A DNA stretch of 64,000 bases from Paracyclopina nana (taxonomy: Eukaryota > Arthropoda > Copepoda > Cyclopoida > Cyclopettidae): positions 2,108,001 to 2,172,000 of the forward strand of contig JAGUCH010000003.1 of NCBI GenBank assembly GCA_019096065.1. The letters are read 5' to 3'. Position 1 is the first letter of the stretch; the number at the start of each line of letters is the position of its first letter. The position numbers and the translations under genes were made by a program. Below the pieces are notes generated by a model. That model was not told the DNA's origin. It saw only the letters and a program-made list of their open reading frames with translations, and made no database searches. This document shows positions 24,201 to 36,740 of this stretch, piece after piece.

Positions 24201-27200
24201 TGAATGAATCCAGATAATGCACAAGTGTGCTGTTCGGACGACGACATTCAGCCTTAATTATGTAAGATTACGTATAGCAATCCCAAGATGTTATATTGAT
24301 TGTTTGCCTGCGAAAAATGTCGTTTGCCAGGCAAAACTCATTTTCCTCTTTTACTTTCGGCTAACTAGTTTTGTGACATCTAGGAAATCTGGTTCTGCCA
24401 GAAAAAGCCCTCAAAAAGAGGCATTATTGGCGAAAAGCAACTTTTTCTTCCTCTACTTCCACGGTTGCATGTCAAAGCTTCTTTGGGTGCCATTCAAAAA
24501 AGTTTATGCCTAATGTTACATGTACGTGTACAGTATATGTACGCCCATAGCTTTTGCACCATTCCTACCAGGCTTTTTTGACTTGAGAACAACATTGTGT
24601 TATTTTACTCAAATGCAAAAATCAAGCTGCTTTCGCAGTTCCTTCTTATCCAGTCGCGAGCCTAATTATGTTACCTTACCATATGGTGCATATTAAAAAT
24701 TGTGTGCTAATACCTTTAGTAGGGGAACTAAGTGAAAAAAATATGACTTGAGTATGTGGTGGCATTCACTATGCTGCAGTATAGTTAGCTGCCCAGTTCA
24801 TACACCAAACCATTTGGATGAAAACACTTTTTTAAAGTGAGAGAGAGGAGACAATTAATGGTTAAGTCATAAGCTGATGCAAATAAACCATATCGATTTT
24901 AATTAATGCAACTTGATAGAAAATAACCGTAATTCCTGCTTGTAACTCATATGAATTTTTTCAGATTAATTAAACGTTGAATTATGCTCGAGAAAACATA
25001 CTATATGAAGAAAGCTTAAAATGTAGCAAGACAAAACTGATTAAAAGATGAGGTGACACTTCCATATTTGCCCAGTAAAACACTGATCGATCCCAAGCTG
25101 GACCTGCAGTTGAAGATAGGCACTCACATAAAAAATTCCTTATACATGAACGGGGCATTATTCAACTTCTGCATGTGAAACCAAGCACTTTGTCGTGGCC
25201 TTAAAAACCACGCAGTATGTTCAAGCTTATGTGTCTCAGCCGAATATCTATAGCTAAAGAAAAGTGATATATACATCATTTTAACTTTTTTCAGATGGAT
25301 TATGCTGATAGCCAGTCTCAAACGAGCCCAGAGGATATGAAACTATTCGAGGCCTTGTCACCTGCCAGCAGTCTAGACACTAATGAGCACCAACAATGTA
25401 CTTCTACCACTTTGATGTCTTCAGAACCACTCACAATTCTCCACTCAGCAGTGAGTTAATTTTCTAATGTGGCATTACGTAATTGCAAATTTTTGAATCG
25501 TCGTATTACGAGCTGGCTTGTTGCCTAAAGTCTCAGCACAGTAGAATATACAATGCTGGAACAATTATATAACCCTCAAAGCTTTCTTTTGACTTCTCAA
25601 CAAGATAACAGTCATGATGCTTCAGTAGTGAGCTCAAACGGAATAACTACTAGCAAAGTTTGGATTCTTGACTTTTCATGAATTGAAATTGCTTGATATT
25701 AGAATTATAGAAGGAAAATGAGGCTTTTTCCACCTTGTTGCCCCCACTTTCCCTCGACTACTTTTTTGTGAGTCTGGGCCACTTTTCTGATGTCAGGCTT
25801 TAGCTAAGCACATTTTTGGAATATCAAATTCATGACCCTTTTTTCTCTCCTCCGTCATTTCGTGTAAAAGTTGAAGGGGAAATTTCCACTCCTTAGTAAT
25901 GTGTACTTACATTTGAAAAATGCATAAAAAGCCAGTTTTGCGAAGAACCTGAATAATGCTCGATATTATGGAAAATTTGAAGTTGTACACACTTTTGTTG
26001 TAACATTGTGCTTCAAGCTGCCGCAAAAGCTTGGCGCAAATGTATCTGGATGTATCCAGAAGTGTACCCCCATTTTTCAACATTAGCTCCTCCCCCTTTT
26101 GCTACTACATCAGTAAAAGCACAAAGTGGGGAGCATCAATGATGGGCCGAGACAATATTTACTTTCTTTATTTGGCACTTTTTATTTAACTATGATATAT
26201 ACTGGTAACTTTCAGGACTCTCTGTCCATGAAGGACGACGAGGATGGTCCTAAAAGATGCTGCCTAGTATGTGGTGATGTGGCCTCTGGTTTCCATTATG
26301 GCGTCTCATCATGTGAGGCTTGCAAGGCCTTTTTTAAGCGGACAATTCAAGGTAATTTAGAAACTCTACTTTTATGGTCTTTTTTACTGCCATCGAGCAT
26401 TTTGGCCAGTCTTGGAGAGACTTTAATATATTTCACTGAGGTCACTCATACACAAACTAATTTAATATTGTGCTAGTAATGACACAGAAAGTCTCATTTT
26501 TCTTAAGCTTAAAAATTCTTTATCTGTTTTCGATTAGCTTTCTTGCTGCAAAAACTAAAAAAACACTCAATTGGATCAAGAGATGAGAAAGTAATTTTGA
26601 TTTGACCACCAAGCAACTTGACCTTTCGAGAAAGCTTTTGTTGAGCTTTCAATTATGAAATCTTTAGAGGAAAACCTTTTTTTTCTGCAAAAAGACACGA
26701 TGCTTCTTGAGTGTCAGCTGTAATCTTTTACCTAATGCTGCAATTTGTCAGGGGTTAAGAATTCTCATTTCTCTTTTCTGGTGGACATGTCATTACTTAC
26801 TAACAGAATAGCATAGCATATTACTAAACTGAACGTTTTTATGGGCCGGGCAATCATGTCAAATTATCGCCATGTGGCAAAATCTAAACTTCAACTTTGA
26901 CATAAAACAGGATTTTCCTGTAAAAAAAAACAAGGCTAAAGAATGTAGCTGTGGCCTACTAATTTTCCTGGCATCCTCTCTTATAGGCAACATTGATTAC
27001 ACTTGCCCAGCCTCGAATGATTGCGAAATCAACAAAAGGAGGAGAAAGGCTTGCCAGGCCTGTCGGTTCCAGAAATGCTTAAAAATGGGCATGCTCAAAG
27101 AGGGTGTCCGTCTCGACAGAGTTCGTGGTGGGAGGCAAAAATATCGGAGAATGATCGACAATCCTTACTCAACATCTTCTCAAGCTCTGGTTGGACTTCA

Positions 27201-28985
27201 AAGGGCTCCCATGACCTTGGAAGGTAGACACAAAGATAGAATTGCAAATGATGAGCAATCATCTTGAAAACTGACTATTTTTCCTCTTTTTCAAATTTCA
27301 ATGTGTCTATAGCTAACCTTTAGAAAAGGCGCGAAATTCAGATGTAAAGTAAAGTAATTGATATAGACAGCAGCATCATAACAAAGACACTCCATCTACC
27401 GAGTTTTTTGAAGAAACACTTGTGAGCCGAGTTCAAAATCACATTTTGTATGCATTAGTCGAGCCACTTTATTTAGGGCAAATAGCTATAGTAAATGGTT
27501 ACTTTGTTTTTACAAATGCATAGCTTCAGGACTCTAACGTCTTGATGTTTTAAGTTTTTTGGGTACAATAGATTTAAAACCATTTTATTTTACCGTCATA
27601 AAGTAATCCTTCACAAAAATTGATAACTCTTATGTGCTTGGGTCTTTATTTCGAACTACTTTACGAGTCGCAAAAACGCGCTAACTCAGTTTTTTGGCTC
27701 GAGCAGTGTCAGCTGAAAATCACAAATGTTGCCCATAAAGGCCGCTGGGATCGCCCTACATCAATGTTATTGTTATGATACTTATGTGAATTGATGGCCT
27801 TTAGCCACAATCTCAAACTTTTCGGATTAACTTTCTGATAGCTGCATCGCTAACTTTTGCGCGCAATAATTTTGCAGACAACAAATTGCTGGGAGCTTTG
27901 ATGGCAAGTGAACCTGAAACCGTTCTGGCGCTACCAGATGCAACACTTCCGAATGGGAAATTCAAAACTGTCACCAGCCTGGCCAATTTGTACGACAAAC
28001 AACTGGTTGGTATCGTTGACTGGGCCAAGCTCATTCCAGGTACGATGACAGCGCCACCTAGCGGCCCAATTTTGCCCATAAATTAACCCCTTCTTTCCCT
28101 GCGCAGGTTTTACTGAGATGTCAATAAAGGACCAAATGAGGTTACTGCAAGGCAGTTGGTCCGAGGTCCTGACTTTGTCTCTAGTCTTTCGCTCGTTGCC
28201 CACGTCCGTGGCCGCGGCCAACGCGGCCGCCAAAGAGGCCGCCAATGGCCTCAAAAAGAGGCTGAAATTCGCGCCTGACTTTGCCCTGACAGAGGCCATG
28301 GCCCAAGAGTGTGGCCTGGGAGACTTCTATCAGCATGTAATTTTTCTTGGTAAAAGCCTAATATTAATAGTTGATATGATGTTTATTTGATGCAGTGCGT
28401 CAACTTGCTCGATCGGAGTGACCGGTTGGGGCTTCGGAAAGAGGAATATCTGATACTCAAAGCCATCATTGTATCCAACTGTGACGTACGAATCGACGAA
28501 GTCGTGGCTCTTAGGAAGCTTAGAGACAACCTACTGGCTTCTCTACACGATTGTGTGGCTGTGATAAGGTCAGCAGCAAGCCTTCTTTTTTATTTGGTCT
28601 TTGTGGCCAAAGTCCCTTGCTTTGCGGAGGTGCAAACTTTCTCCTATACAGCCCGATCCTGAAAATTGTCTACAATTTAGAAGCAACTCAGTTTTCTCAC
28701 AATATTTTCTGAATCAGGCTGCAAGGCAATAAAAGGAGTGAGAACACTTATTTCCTATCCTTAGGGACTGTAAACTTGAAAAGCTGAGAGCTAGAAACAT
28801 TTTTATTGCTTAATTTCAGGTCTGGAAACCCGAATGTCCACGTTCAAAATTTGCTGCTGCTTCTGCCATCAATTCGCCAGGCTGATTCGATGGTTCGACG
28901 GTTCTGGCTCAAAACCCGCCAAGAAAGCAAAGTCAAATTGACCAAGCTTCTCATAGAAATGCTTGGCCAAGCAGAAAAGAAGTGA
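18206..28985 (+). CDS. ERR: Estrogen-related receptor (ERR), orphan nuclear receptor
   Basis: Exons 18206-18331 (or alternative 21666-21947), 25295-25450, 26216-26351, 26987-27223, 27878-28039, 28107-28336, 28396-28568 and 28820-28985. The DNA-binding domain has [15 protein letters not shown], the P-box [10 protein letters not shown] typical of ERR, eight zinc-binding cysteines, and the A-box region [11 protein letters not shown]. The ligand-binding domain shows [18 protein letters not shown], a [12 protein letters not shown] helix and a final AF-2 helix LLIEMLG. ERR binds extended half-sites as monomer or dimer in the nucleus; the Drosophila homologue controls the switch of carbohydrate metabolism. 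An Ala-rich insert ([14 protein letters not shown]) in the ligand-binding domain is unusual. Identity is firm; the N-terminus is the uncertain part. Confidence 0.93.
18332..21400. other. ERR intron, no other feature
   Basis: AT-rich intron sequence. A short GTC microsatellite lies near 20522. Plus- and minus-strand ORFs here are short and lack splice or composition support. Confidence 0.4.
21420..21665 (+). promoter_or_regulatory. GC/CpG-rich block upstream of the alternative ERR first exon
   Basis: This block is much richer in G, C and CpG than the AT-rich surroundings (for example GCGCGTGCGCG near 21442 and GCCGAGGCCGGC near 21480). It directly precedes an exon that opens with ATG 21666. 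That is what an alternative promoter would look like, although part of it may be 5' UTR. No TATA box was seen. Confidence 0.4.
21666..21947 (+). CDS. ERR: Alternative first coding exon of ERR
   Basis: ATG 21666 opens 94 codons rich in Ser, Asp and Glu, with [13 protein letters not shown], an acidic [14 protein letters not shown] run and FSVKAELLD. It ends in ATG|GTAAGA at phase 0, the same phase as the 18206-18331 exon, so both can splice to 25295. The last motif resembles a sumoylation site (VKAE, consensus psi-K-x-E). Composition suits a nuclear-receptor activation domain. Two alternative N-termini from separate promoters is the simplest reading; transcript data are needed to prove it. Confidence 0.6.
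21948..22760. other. ERR intron, no feature
   Basis: AT-rich intron with no gene, RNA or repeat that I can support. Confidence 0.35.
22762..23030 (+). repeat. Degenerate short tandem repeat, CAGCTGAAATCAA-like
   Basis: About 270 bp built from variants of CAACTGAAATCAGCTGAAAT-like units of roughly 10-11 bases. The best-kept part is 22960-23030. Many units hold CAGCTG or CAACTG. Unit order and spacing are irregular, so it is an old satellite or a locally expanded motif within the ERR intron. Confidence 0.6.
23040..25294. other. ERR intron; (TTA)n microsatellite near 24101-24119
   Basis: Apart from the perfect trinucleotide run and short ORFs without support, nothing was recognised. Confidence 0.4.
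28050..28064 (-). promoter_or_regulatory. CTCF-like motif
   Basis: On the minus strand it reads CCGCTAGGTGGCGCT, one base off the bilaterian CTCF core CCASYAGRKGGC. It sits in a short ERR intron. Almost the same 15-mer occurs at 37427-37441. Confidence 0.35.
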
Positions 28986-30274
28986 ATCAGGCATGCTGTT
29001 GAAAATAATGTCAGTAGAAATATTGCTGTGTACGAAATACTACTCTGTATGTCCGTAATTTATATAAAATAATCTACTGTAGCAGGAAATCAAAGAAAAA
29101 TTCATTCTAATCCCTCCATCATCACCACCCCACAATTTTTTGTGTGCCAATCACTCACTCAAAAAAAAATGCCAAAACAATGGCATTACCAGCAAAACAA
29201 GTCTGCCAGTTGTTGTAAAATTTTGCTGCCTTCCCCAGATTATCTTTTTGAGTGCTTCTAAAGCTACGTTCGTTTTCGACAGCTTTTCAACAAGAACAGG
29301 AATCAACCTTGATTGAATGCAATTGTGAACGAGAGTTGATTTTCTCTCCGCAAATCCCAAGATTTTTTTGGCTTGATGAAAAAAGTAATGCAATACGAGG
29401 ATCGATCAGGGAGCTGAGGCTAAGGCAAATTAATGATATGTGTTCCGTCTTGGCAAGCCATGTAAAAAAGACAGTGATGTTCAACTCAGTTTTGTTTCTG
29501 GCGTTTTTTGGCTGTTCTCTCAATTTCTGATTGCTGTTTTTAATGCTTTTTCCTCCTTCCTGAGTTTGCTTCGCCCCATAAACTCACCTTGTTTCAATGA
29601 TATTCTACAAAAAAATATATATAAATGAAAAAATAGGCCGGAAAATATATCTATTAAACGAGAAAAAACATCTGGATCCGCTATGCTTTTATCCGTCAAT
29701 TCGTGGCAGTTTTACCCGAGACAATCGAATCATGTGGCTTATTTGGTCAGATCCGGTAGCGCTGGTACGAAGAATAGCGTCAACTTTCCGCTTTTCAGCT
29801 CCAAGTTTGTGTGCACCAGTTGGTATAAATGGGTTCTGTTGCAATAATCTAGCTCCCAAAACTTTTTGATAAATAGAGCTGGCCAACTTGTTTTGGTAAA
29901 GTAGACAATCACAAAATTGCAGCCACATAAAATAGTCTGCACTGAAAGGGATGTTTTAATATAAAAAAAGGATCCTCTAGTAGTTTAACTATTGCTCTAT
30001 TTTGAGAAAGCCTCAAATGACCAAAAAGTAGTTTATTAATTTCAGCAGAATAAATTGAAAAACCTAATGAACGGAACAAAAGCTGACAATTCACTCAACC
30101 TCAGTCAACGAAATTCACCATTGTTTCATGGGCCAAAGGTGTTTTTCTGAGGCTGGCACACATGATGCCAAAAGGCTCAGGCGTGCATTCATGCCTTTTC
30201 CCATTGACTCTCCACAGCACTATTTCATCTGCAAAAATCCACATCATTACATAAATGACTGTTTAAAAATAATT
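28986..30274. other. ERR 3' flank, no gene
   Basis: Contains the presumed ERR 3' UTR. Overlapping ORFs on both strands here lack splice sites or recognisable motifs. Confidence 0.35.
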
Positions 30275-30995
30275 CTAGCCACCATAATAGCTAATGTAGT
30301 TGAACTCTGAATGTTCACCAAAAACTTCTTTGCATAAAAAGTTCCGCAGGTTGAATGTGTTAGAAGGGTAAAACATGAAGTAGTTTCCATTGTAGGGAAT
30401 CATTCGTCCATCAGGCATGAACAATCGAGCTTGAGGAATTCCTTTGATCTGCAAAAATGCAAAAAATGCTGAATTTTGCAAACAGAGCTCTATGAATTGA
30501 GATGAAGCTACTGCATGCTTATCCATGAACTCTTTATCAACTCCCACGAGGCCAAATCTGATTTTATCCGTTGTATCAACGAGGAAAATGCCTAGAAAGC
30601 ATAAAAAGTGTAAATATGCAAGCAATTACAGCTTCATTTCTTGCTAACCATCCGTCTGGTTGCACTTCCATGCCGCACTGTTATTTTGGAAAGCAACAGC
30701 AACTTCATTAAAATGGCACACGAATTCCATGCTGGTGACTATTAAAAGAATTGTTATTAATGGCTGACATAAGCATGCATCTCAAGTTGTGTGTATACTC
30801 ACTGGCCCAAGATTCATCTACAACATAGCCCACTAAAACAGGCCTGTCGTCATCAATTTGAATGAAACTGTCATAATCAACCATGGCAATTTCGGGCACC
30901 AAATCCTGCTCATATTGCTCAAGAATCATTGGCTGATTCTTGAATCCTTTTGTCAGCATAAAGATTGAGCAGAAAATTGGCAGAAAATGCCTCAT
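30275..30995 (-). CDS. Secreted protein with thioredoxin-like fold, no CxxC
   Basis: Three exons join in phase on the minus strand: about 30807-30995, 30646-30749 and 30275-30593. The first encodes a signal peptide (MRHFLPIFCSIFML). After about 40 residues come VLVGYVVDESWA, FNEVAVAFQNNS, GIFLVDTTD and then KGIPQARLFMPDGRMIPYNG, followed by LRNFL. The pattern of beta strands, a cis-proline-like GIPQARLF and a YNG turn is that of a thioredoxin fold, as in PDI-family proteins. The redox CxxC is missing, so it would be non-catalytic. I recognise no closer family; the fold call is inference from pattern only. Confidence 0.6.
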
Positions 30996-31648
30996 TTTTA
31001 TATGGCTCTAGAGCACTGCTGAAACTAAATAAGTACTGCGAGAGATCCATAAAAAAGTTGGATTTTATCAGGAGAGCCCATCAATAAATATCATGCTCAT
31101 GTGCACTTATCAGATGCTACAAAACAATTGAATTCGCGTGCTGCCATGCGAGTCCATTTTTGGAATATCTCTGGTAGTCGTCAAATGGATTGCAATATGT
31201 AAAATCGTGACTCAAGTCAAACCCACGTGCGGGTCTCCGACTTTTCCAATTTTGAAAAACAACACATTTGTCAATGCTTATCTATGCAGCAAACCATCTT
31301 TGGACATCATTGATTTGCTAAAACAGTTTGTTTTACATAAGGCGCGCGCCGGCAACGCGCGCGCTCACATTACTATTAGTGTAAATAACAATGATGTTGT
31401 AGTTTATTCTCTTTACTCACATGTAGGATTGATAATAATAAACACATTGCTTGGAGTCCAACACATGAAGAAGAAATAGGTGCGTTTTTTGCTGTTGCTG
31501 TTAAATGCGGTATTTAGAATTGGTGGTAAGCCGCTAGGGCGCGCGCTAACCGATCGTGGTGGGTGTTGTTTTTAGCTTTGAGTAAATATCCATTAATTGT
31601 TGAAAAATAACTGATGACTAGAGAGAGCTCAATGTAGATTTTTAAAGT
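30996..31648. other. Intergenic, short GC-palindromic patches
   Basis: Two clusters of CG alternation (GGCGCGCGCCGG near 31342 and GGGCGCGCGC near 31534) stand out in AT-rich DNA. No gene was seen. Confidence 0.35.
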
Positions 31649-34600
31649 TTAATGATGGGACTCCACTTTGATCATTTTGGAGTCGAGTGTGATCAAGTTG
31701 GCAGTCTCAGCAGCTGGACTACTGTTCGACCCATTACGATCCGTTTCCACGCGGTTGATTAGCGACCCGTTTCGTCCACCTGCGCTGCTGCTGCTGAATT
31801 TGTTGCCGTTATTCACGGCAGTCGTTAACGTATACTCGAATTTGGTGGAGCTGCGACGCGACACCATATTGTCTCCCCCTCTTGCAGTCTGAAAAACATT
31901 TATTTTTTACAACTTGTTTTTTGAAAACTTACATTTTTATGGCCGTTTTCGGGCATGGGTAAAGCGTTAAAACGATAAACCGATAAATCGCAAAATATTC
32001 CCACCTATGTGTGAATTTTTGCGTTTTATTCTCAGGGTCAATTTCTCGTTTTACTTTGGGGTAAAACGATAAAATGATAGATATAAGATGCAGCTTCAAT
32101 ATTCTTAATTGAAAAATTCTTTAACCAAGCCTAATGTTATATTTAGTATATTTTATCACTATAAGTGTCCTAACCTACCATTATATTGCTATGTTAAAGT
32201 ATTCAATGATTGTGGAATAGCTTTCTTGTGTTCCAAGATAGCTCATAACTATTGGCTTTCAGTGCTCTCATGACTAAATACATTGCCATAAGCTCAAAAC
32301 TTTATATCAGAATGCTTTGCTAGCTATCATCTAGCTAAATAATTTTCTTTTTTGAGCTTGGATTTAGTTTTTTGTTGCATTACTCTTGGTATTTCTGAAA
32401 AAAATGCAAAAAAGGTTCTTGTCAACATGCCTATGCCCAGGATCTAGGGCATATAGTATACAGTAACAATAGAGCTAAGGTATAGCAGAGTGAGCCTTTC
32501 AAATGGCTGTAGTGTGATAAGAATAATTCCATTTTATCGTTTTACCCCAAAGTAAAACGAGAAATTGACCACCAAAATAAAGCGCAAAATTTCACACCTA
32601 AGCGCGAATATTTATCGTTTTCTCGATTTATCGCTTTATCTCTTTACCCATGCCGGGCCGTTTTCCTTACCCTGAATCCCAGAGTTCTGCACAGTTCTCG
32701 CCTGAACGTGTGGCCAACTAAGCAGTAGACAAAAAAGTTGAGAGAAGAATTGAGGATCATTGCGAAATGCGAGATATAGTGGAGTGCATGCATAAAGTGT
32801 CCTGGGTGAAAGGGCTTGCAATTGATGACTTTCTCCATATTGCTGAACTCAAAAACATCCAAAATAATGCGAGAAGCGTGGCAGCAAAAGAAAACGACCA
32901 CAATGCACAGCAGCACTACGCTCAAATTGATCTCTTTGCGTTGCCTTCTGGCAGAGCCAAATCTGAAAGTGAAATAGCAAAAAAATGAGTCAACTATTTC
33001 GTAGCCAAATTCTACATAATGCAAAACATATAGCTTTTAGGGTGGCTGAGTGAAGCTCTCGGCGCAGTAACTTTGAGGCTCGTTCCGAACGCAGCTTTAG
33101 GGCAGTAAACCGGTAACGATTTTATGGAACATTTCGTGATACTTTCATGTGCAAAGTTGCTTTTCGGAAAGTAAAAAATTGTCATAAGGAAACGGAGTTT
33201 TGCTACAAAACCACTTAAGAAGAGCTTTTCAACTAGTTGAACCAGGAATCGAGTTAACAATTTCAGGGCAAAATTCCGAAAAACTTTGACTATTTCAGCT
33301 GTATCTTATAGGTAATAACTCTGCAATTTTAGAGCTGGTTCATATGAATTTGTGTGCTGCATGTTGATTCAGAAGTAACCAGTTTGACAATGAAAGTGAA
33401 ATAAACTTTGTTTACTTTTCAATAGTCTTAAAATTGAACCGTTTTTCCAAAGTATTAGCATCAGCAGAAGTTTACTTTTGAAGTGTTTGTCATAAGACAT
33501 TTTTTGACCTTTCCGTAAGGCGTTCGGTGTGCATTATCGTAAGGAATTGGGGGCACATGAACGGGATATTAGTGAGAAGGTGTCAATTTTAAAATAGCTA
33601 ACAACAGTGTGACTTGAGACTTATTGACATGTGACAAGTTTGCAGAAAACAATTGAATTCTGTAAAAAACCACCACTTTTTGCAAATATTTTGTGGCAGA
33701 ATAGCTTCTAGAAAGGGCAGTGCTCGATTACTTTCGTTCCTCATATTCCTGTGTCTGTCATTTTCATTATGAGAAAATAGTGAAAAAGCTGAGTAAGGGA
33801 GCAAGCCTCACTGATAAAATAACACGCAGCTTTCCGCATCATCCCTTGGGTATAAAATGCTGAGACTAACCTTTGCGTATTTTGCGCCGAGGCGAAAATA
33901 TCTTGAATAATTCTGATGTTGAGTAGCAGCAGCATGATGACAGGAATGAGTCCAGTGGTGAAGAGTCTTGTCCACATGATGTAGCCTCGAATATAGGAGT
34001 GAGCTAGCCTCAGCTCAGTGACTGAGAGAGAGGGCACCGTTTCGTTGGTGCCCGTTTCTTTGTAATCAACCTTAAAAAAAAGTCACATAGATTTTAGAAA
34101 GCTGCTATTTGCAGGTAGCTGTCGTTTACCTCGATCTCAAGGAATTTTGGCACGTTTAGGGCTATGGCCACGACCACAACAGGAACAATGTAAAACCACG
34201 CTTTTCTGCTGTGTGGGCTGAGGAGTGGGTGACATAAGCCCAAGTATCTCTCTATAGATATGGCCATGGTCATAAAAATGGTCCCTGCCATTGCGATGTG
34301 GGTGAAAGGGTATAAAAAGTAGGGAAACAAGTAGGTGAAGATGTCTGATTTTGCATTGAAGCCCCTGCAAAGAAACAGCCTCATTTTCGAATAACAGCTC
34401 AATTATATGCGATCAGATTGCCAACCAATTAAAAAGTCATTAAGCCTGACACATTTGGTGATGCCTATCACAAAACCTGCTGAGAAGAATGTGTACAAAT
34501 ATCTAGGCAATATAACTTTATTTTGATGGAAAAACTACGCCGTGGATGAACTTGAATGCTGTTAAAAGGCATTTTTCATAATTGTCTTTTCTTTTAGAAG

Positions 34601-36464
34601 GTAGCACCTACTAGCAACTGTGTGTTATTGAAGTCAGGTTGTTGATTTTTAGGCTATCCACCAGCTGTATTAAAGGGTGGGATATTTTGGAACCTCATTA
34701 TCCCAACTTACGCAATGAGGCCAATTTCAGCCCAAAAATATGGAAAAAGTCAAACTGGCTCGAATTGCCTGTTTTTGCGCGATATTCAGCCAAAATATCG
34801 CATTTTACGATGCAGGTAAAATTTCCCACTTGAATAAGTGACTAGACGCAAAAAGTGCCTTTTTACTGAAGTGCCTTAAGCCAAAAGTGCTTTTACACAG
34901 TTGTTTCGCGAAAAAGGCCTAAAATGCGATAATTTAAATAGGCTATTTTTGTCTGCTTACCAGAATGTGTAGTTGATGCCTCCACAGACGATGTAGAGGA
35001 TGTCAAAACAGGCCAAAGCGAACAGGAGTTGATGAAAGACATCTCTTAAAGAAGGTCTAGATAGGACTATCAAAGCTAAGGTGTTGCCCATGAACCCAAT
35101 CAAGCCCACCACCGACACCAGGACGCCGTCGCACCTGAAAAAGGCGGGAAAATTCAAACTGCTCAAAAAGCCTGATATTTCATGCACTTTATGGGCTACT
35201 AAGCAAACATAGTTCACAGATGCGAAAGATATCTTTTATAGCAGTCGGCAGAAAATTACTGCGATTGCTAACACATGCATTATTTTTGCCGCTCTTTATT
35301 TGCCAACAACAATGATGCAGCCGCGGCTTTCTAATTCAGACATTTTTACGTACTTGCACAGTTTCTTTTGCCAGGAAATTCGTAGTTACTGCTCTAATTG
35401 AGCTGCTTTCTTGACCCCCACTTCACTTGAGTGAAGAAGGAGTACTTGTGTGAAAAGAAGATCCATCTTTGCTTGAAAGGCCAAGTGAAGTTTTCAACAG
35501 AGAACATGACAGCAGTTTGACACATGCAAAAAAATGGGTCACTTTTCAGTAGATTTTTAAAAAGTGGGAGTGCCCACATAATAGAGTGGCCACAAGCTCG
35601 AGTCTGTGTGGATTTCAGGCTTTTTTTAAAAAAAATGCAATTTTTAGAATTGCAGGTAATAACATACTCCCATATATTGGTGCACTTATCTGCTTTTGTC
35701 TCTGCCTACTCTCATATTTGTACGTTTTTGGAAGAAGAGGCAAAAACTCGAAGAACTGGATTGTTTTACTACAATTTCAGTTACAGCCGAGATGTTTTAT
35801 CGTTTAACACCATTTTACTGTACTAAATGCCACAGTCAAGCGCGTCGGCATTAACCAGAAACAGCTCGAAACAAAAAATGGGCTAGTCAATTTTTCCAGT
35901 TTTTAATCAATTTGAATGGCCCGAAAAAAAGAACATGAACGCAAATATTGGCGGCCGTTCTAAAAATACAGTGAAAGCGCGTTAAGGTTCCTATTTTTGA
36001 CAATAACTGCACTTTTACGAAAATCCGCCAAATCAGCAACAGCTTTTTTCAGCAGTCAGCAAATCACCAAGGCAAGGATAAAAGCTGGATAGAAAAATAT
36101 GCGCATTAATTCAGGGAAAAGTAGCAAGGAAAATGAATGGGCTTTGTTTTGGCGCCTGTTGCATTTCAGAAAGCTTTAGAATTGCATCATCGAATGTTCA
36201 CGAGAAAAATACACACGTCATGGAGGGAATCAAAAATCTAAAATTCGCATCCCTATTTGTTTACATTTTTACCATTCGCGGAATATTTATTAAAAAAAGG
36301 ACAAATTCTCACCACCACCCATAATTTCTGACATCTGCTGGCTCTCCGCAGAGCTCGGGGTCAATGCCTGATCCGTTGAAGAGGAGGGGGGCGTGGCCGT
36401 CCTCTGAGGTAGGCGTGGCCTCACTGAACGTCGACGATGCGTTGTTGTAGAAACTCTCATCCAT
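31649..36464 (-). CDS. FMRFamide-receptor-like neuropeptide GPCR
   Basis: Exons 36313-36464, 34961-35134, 34130-34365, 33871-34070, 32671-32962 and 31649-31888 join in phase. The N-terminus carries N-glycosylation sites. TM1 reads VGLIGFMGNTLALIVL (with the conserved GN), TM3 ends in SIERYLGLCHPL (ERY for DRY), and TM7 has SSLNFFVYCLVG (NPxxY replaced by NFFVY). TM6 contains CCHASRIILDVFEF. This combination fits the FMRFamide receptor group of rhodopsin-class GPCRs, which act at the plasma membrane on RFamide peptides. The Ser-rich C-tail is encoded by a separate last exon. The intron before it holds a foldback element that begins only a few bases from the donor. Confidence 0.85.
31952..32654. 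mobile_element. Foldback/MULE-like MITE, copy 1
   Basis: Long terminal inverted repeats (about 150 bp) start GGCATGGGTAAAG at the left and end CTTTACCCATGCC at the right. The centre is AT-rich with no ORF. The element is flanked by the 10-bp direct repeat GGCCGTTTTC at 31941-31950 and 32656-32665, one extra base lying between element and repeat on each side. Copy 2 lies inverted at 48626-49343. Long TIRs with 9-10 bp duplications are typical of Mutator-like elements, so this is probably a non-autonomous MULE. It sits in the last intron of the FMRFamide receptor gene, 16 bp from its donor. Confidence 0.85.
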
Positions 36465-36726
36465 ACTTGATTGATTTTTCTGATTCTGTGCTAAGTCGGC
36501 TTCATGTCGAGAACTTGAAGCTCACGTTTCGATTCTGTAAAAGGACGATCTTGTTACGAGTAGACCCAGATGCTCTTTGTACTATTAAGAAAACTATGCA
36601 GCACAGCAGCTAGTATGTGTATACGACGATGTTGTTTACAGGGCGACCCAAAAAAAGGAGCAAGAATTTCTTGTGTAAACCCGGGCTTAATTGGAAAATA
36701 ACCCTTCTTAAAGGAAAGCACGAGAT

Positions 36727-36740
36727 CGCTAGATGGCGTG
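36727..36740 (+). promoter_or_regulatory. Weak CTCF-like motif
   Basis: CGCTAGATGGCGTG matches the YAGRKGGC core but departs at its last position. It lies about 260 bp upstream of the GPCR start codon. Confidence 0.25.

Noticed and set aside
31138..31479. 113-codon plus-strand frame
   Set aside because: Low-complexity, no recognised motif and no supporting splice sites; includes CG-alternating sequence.
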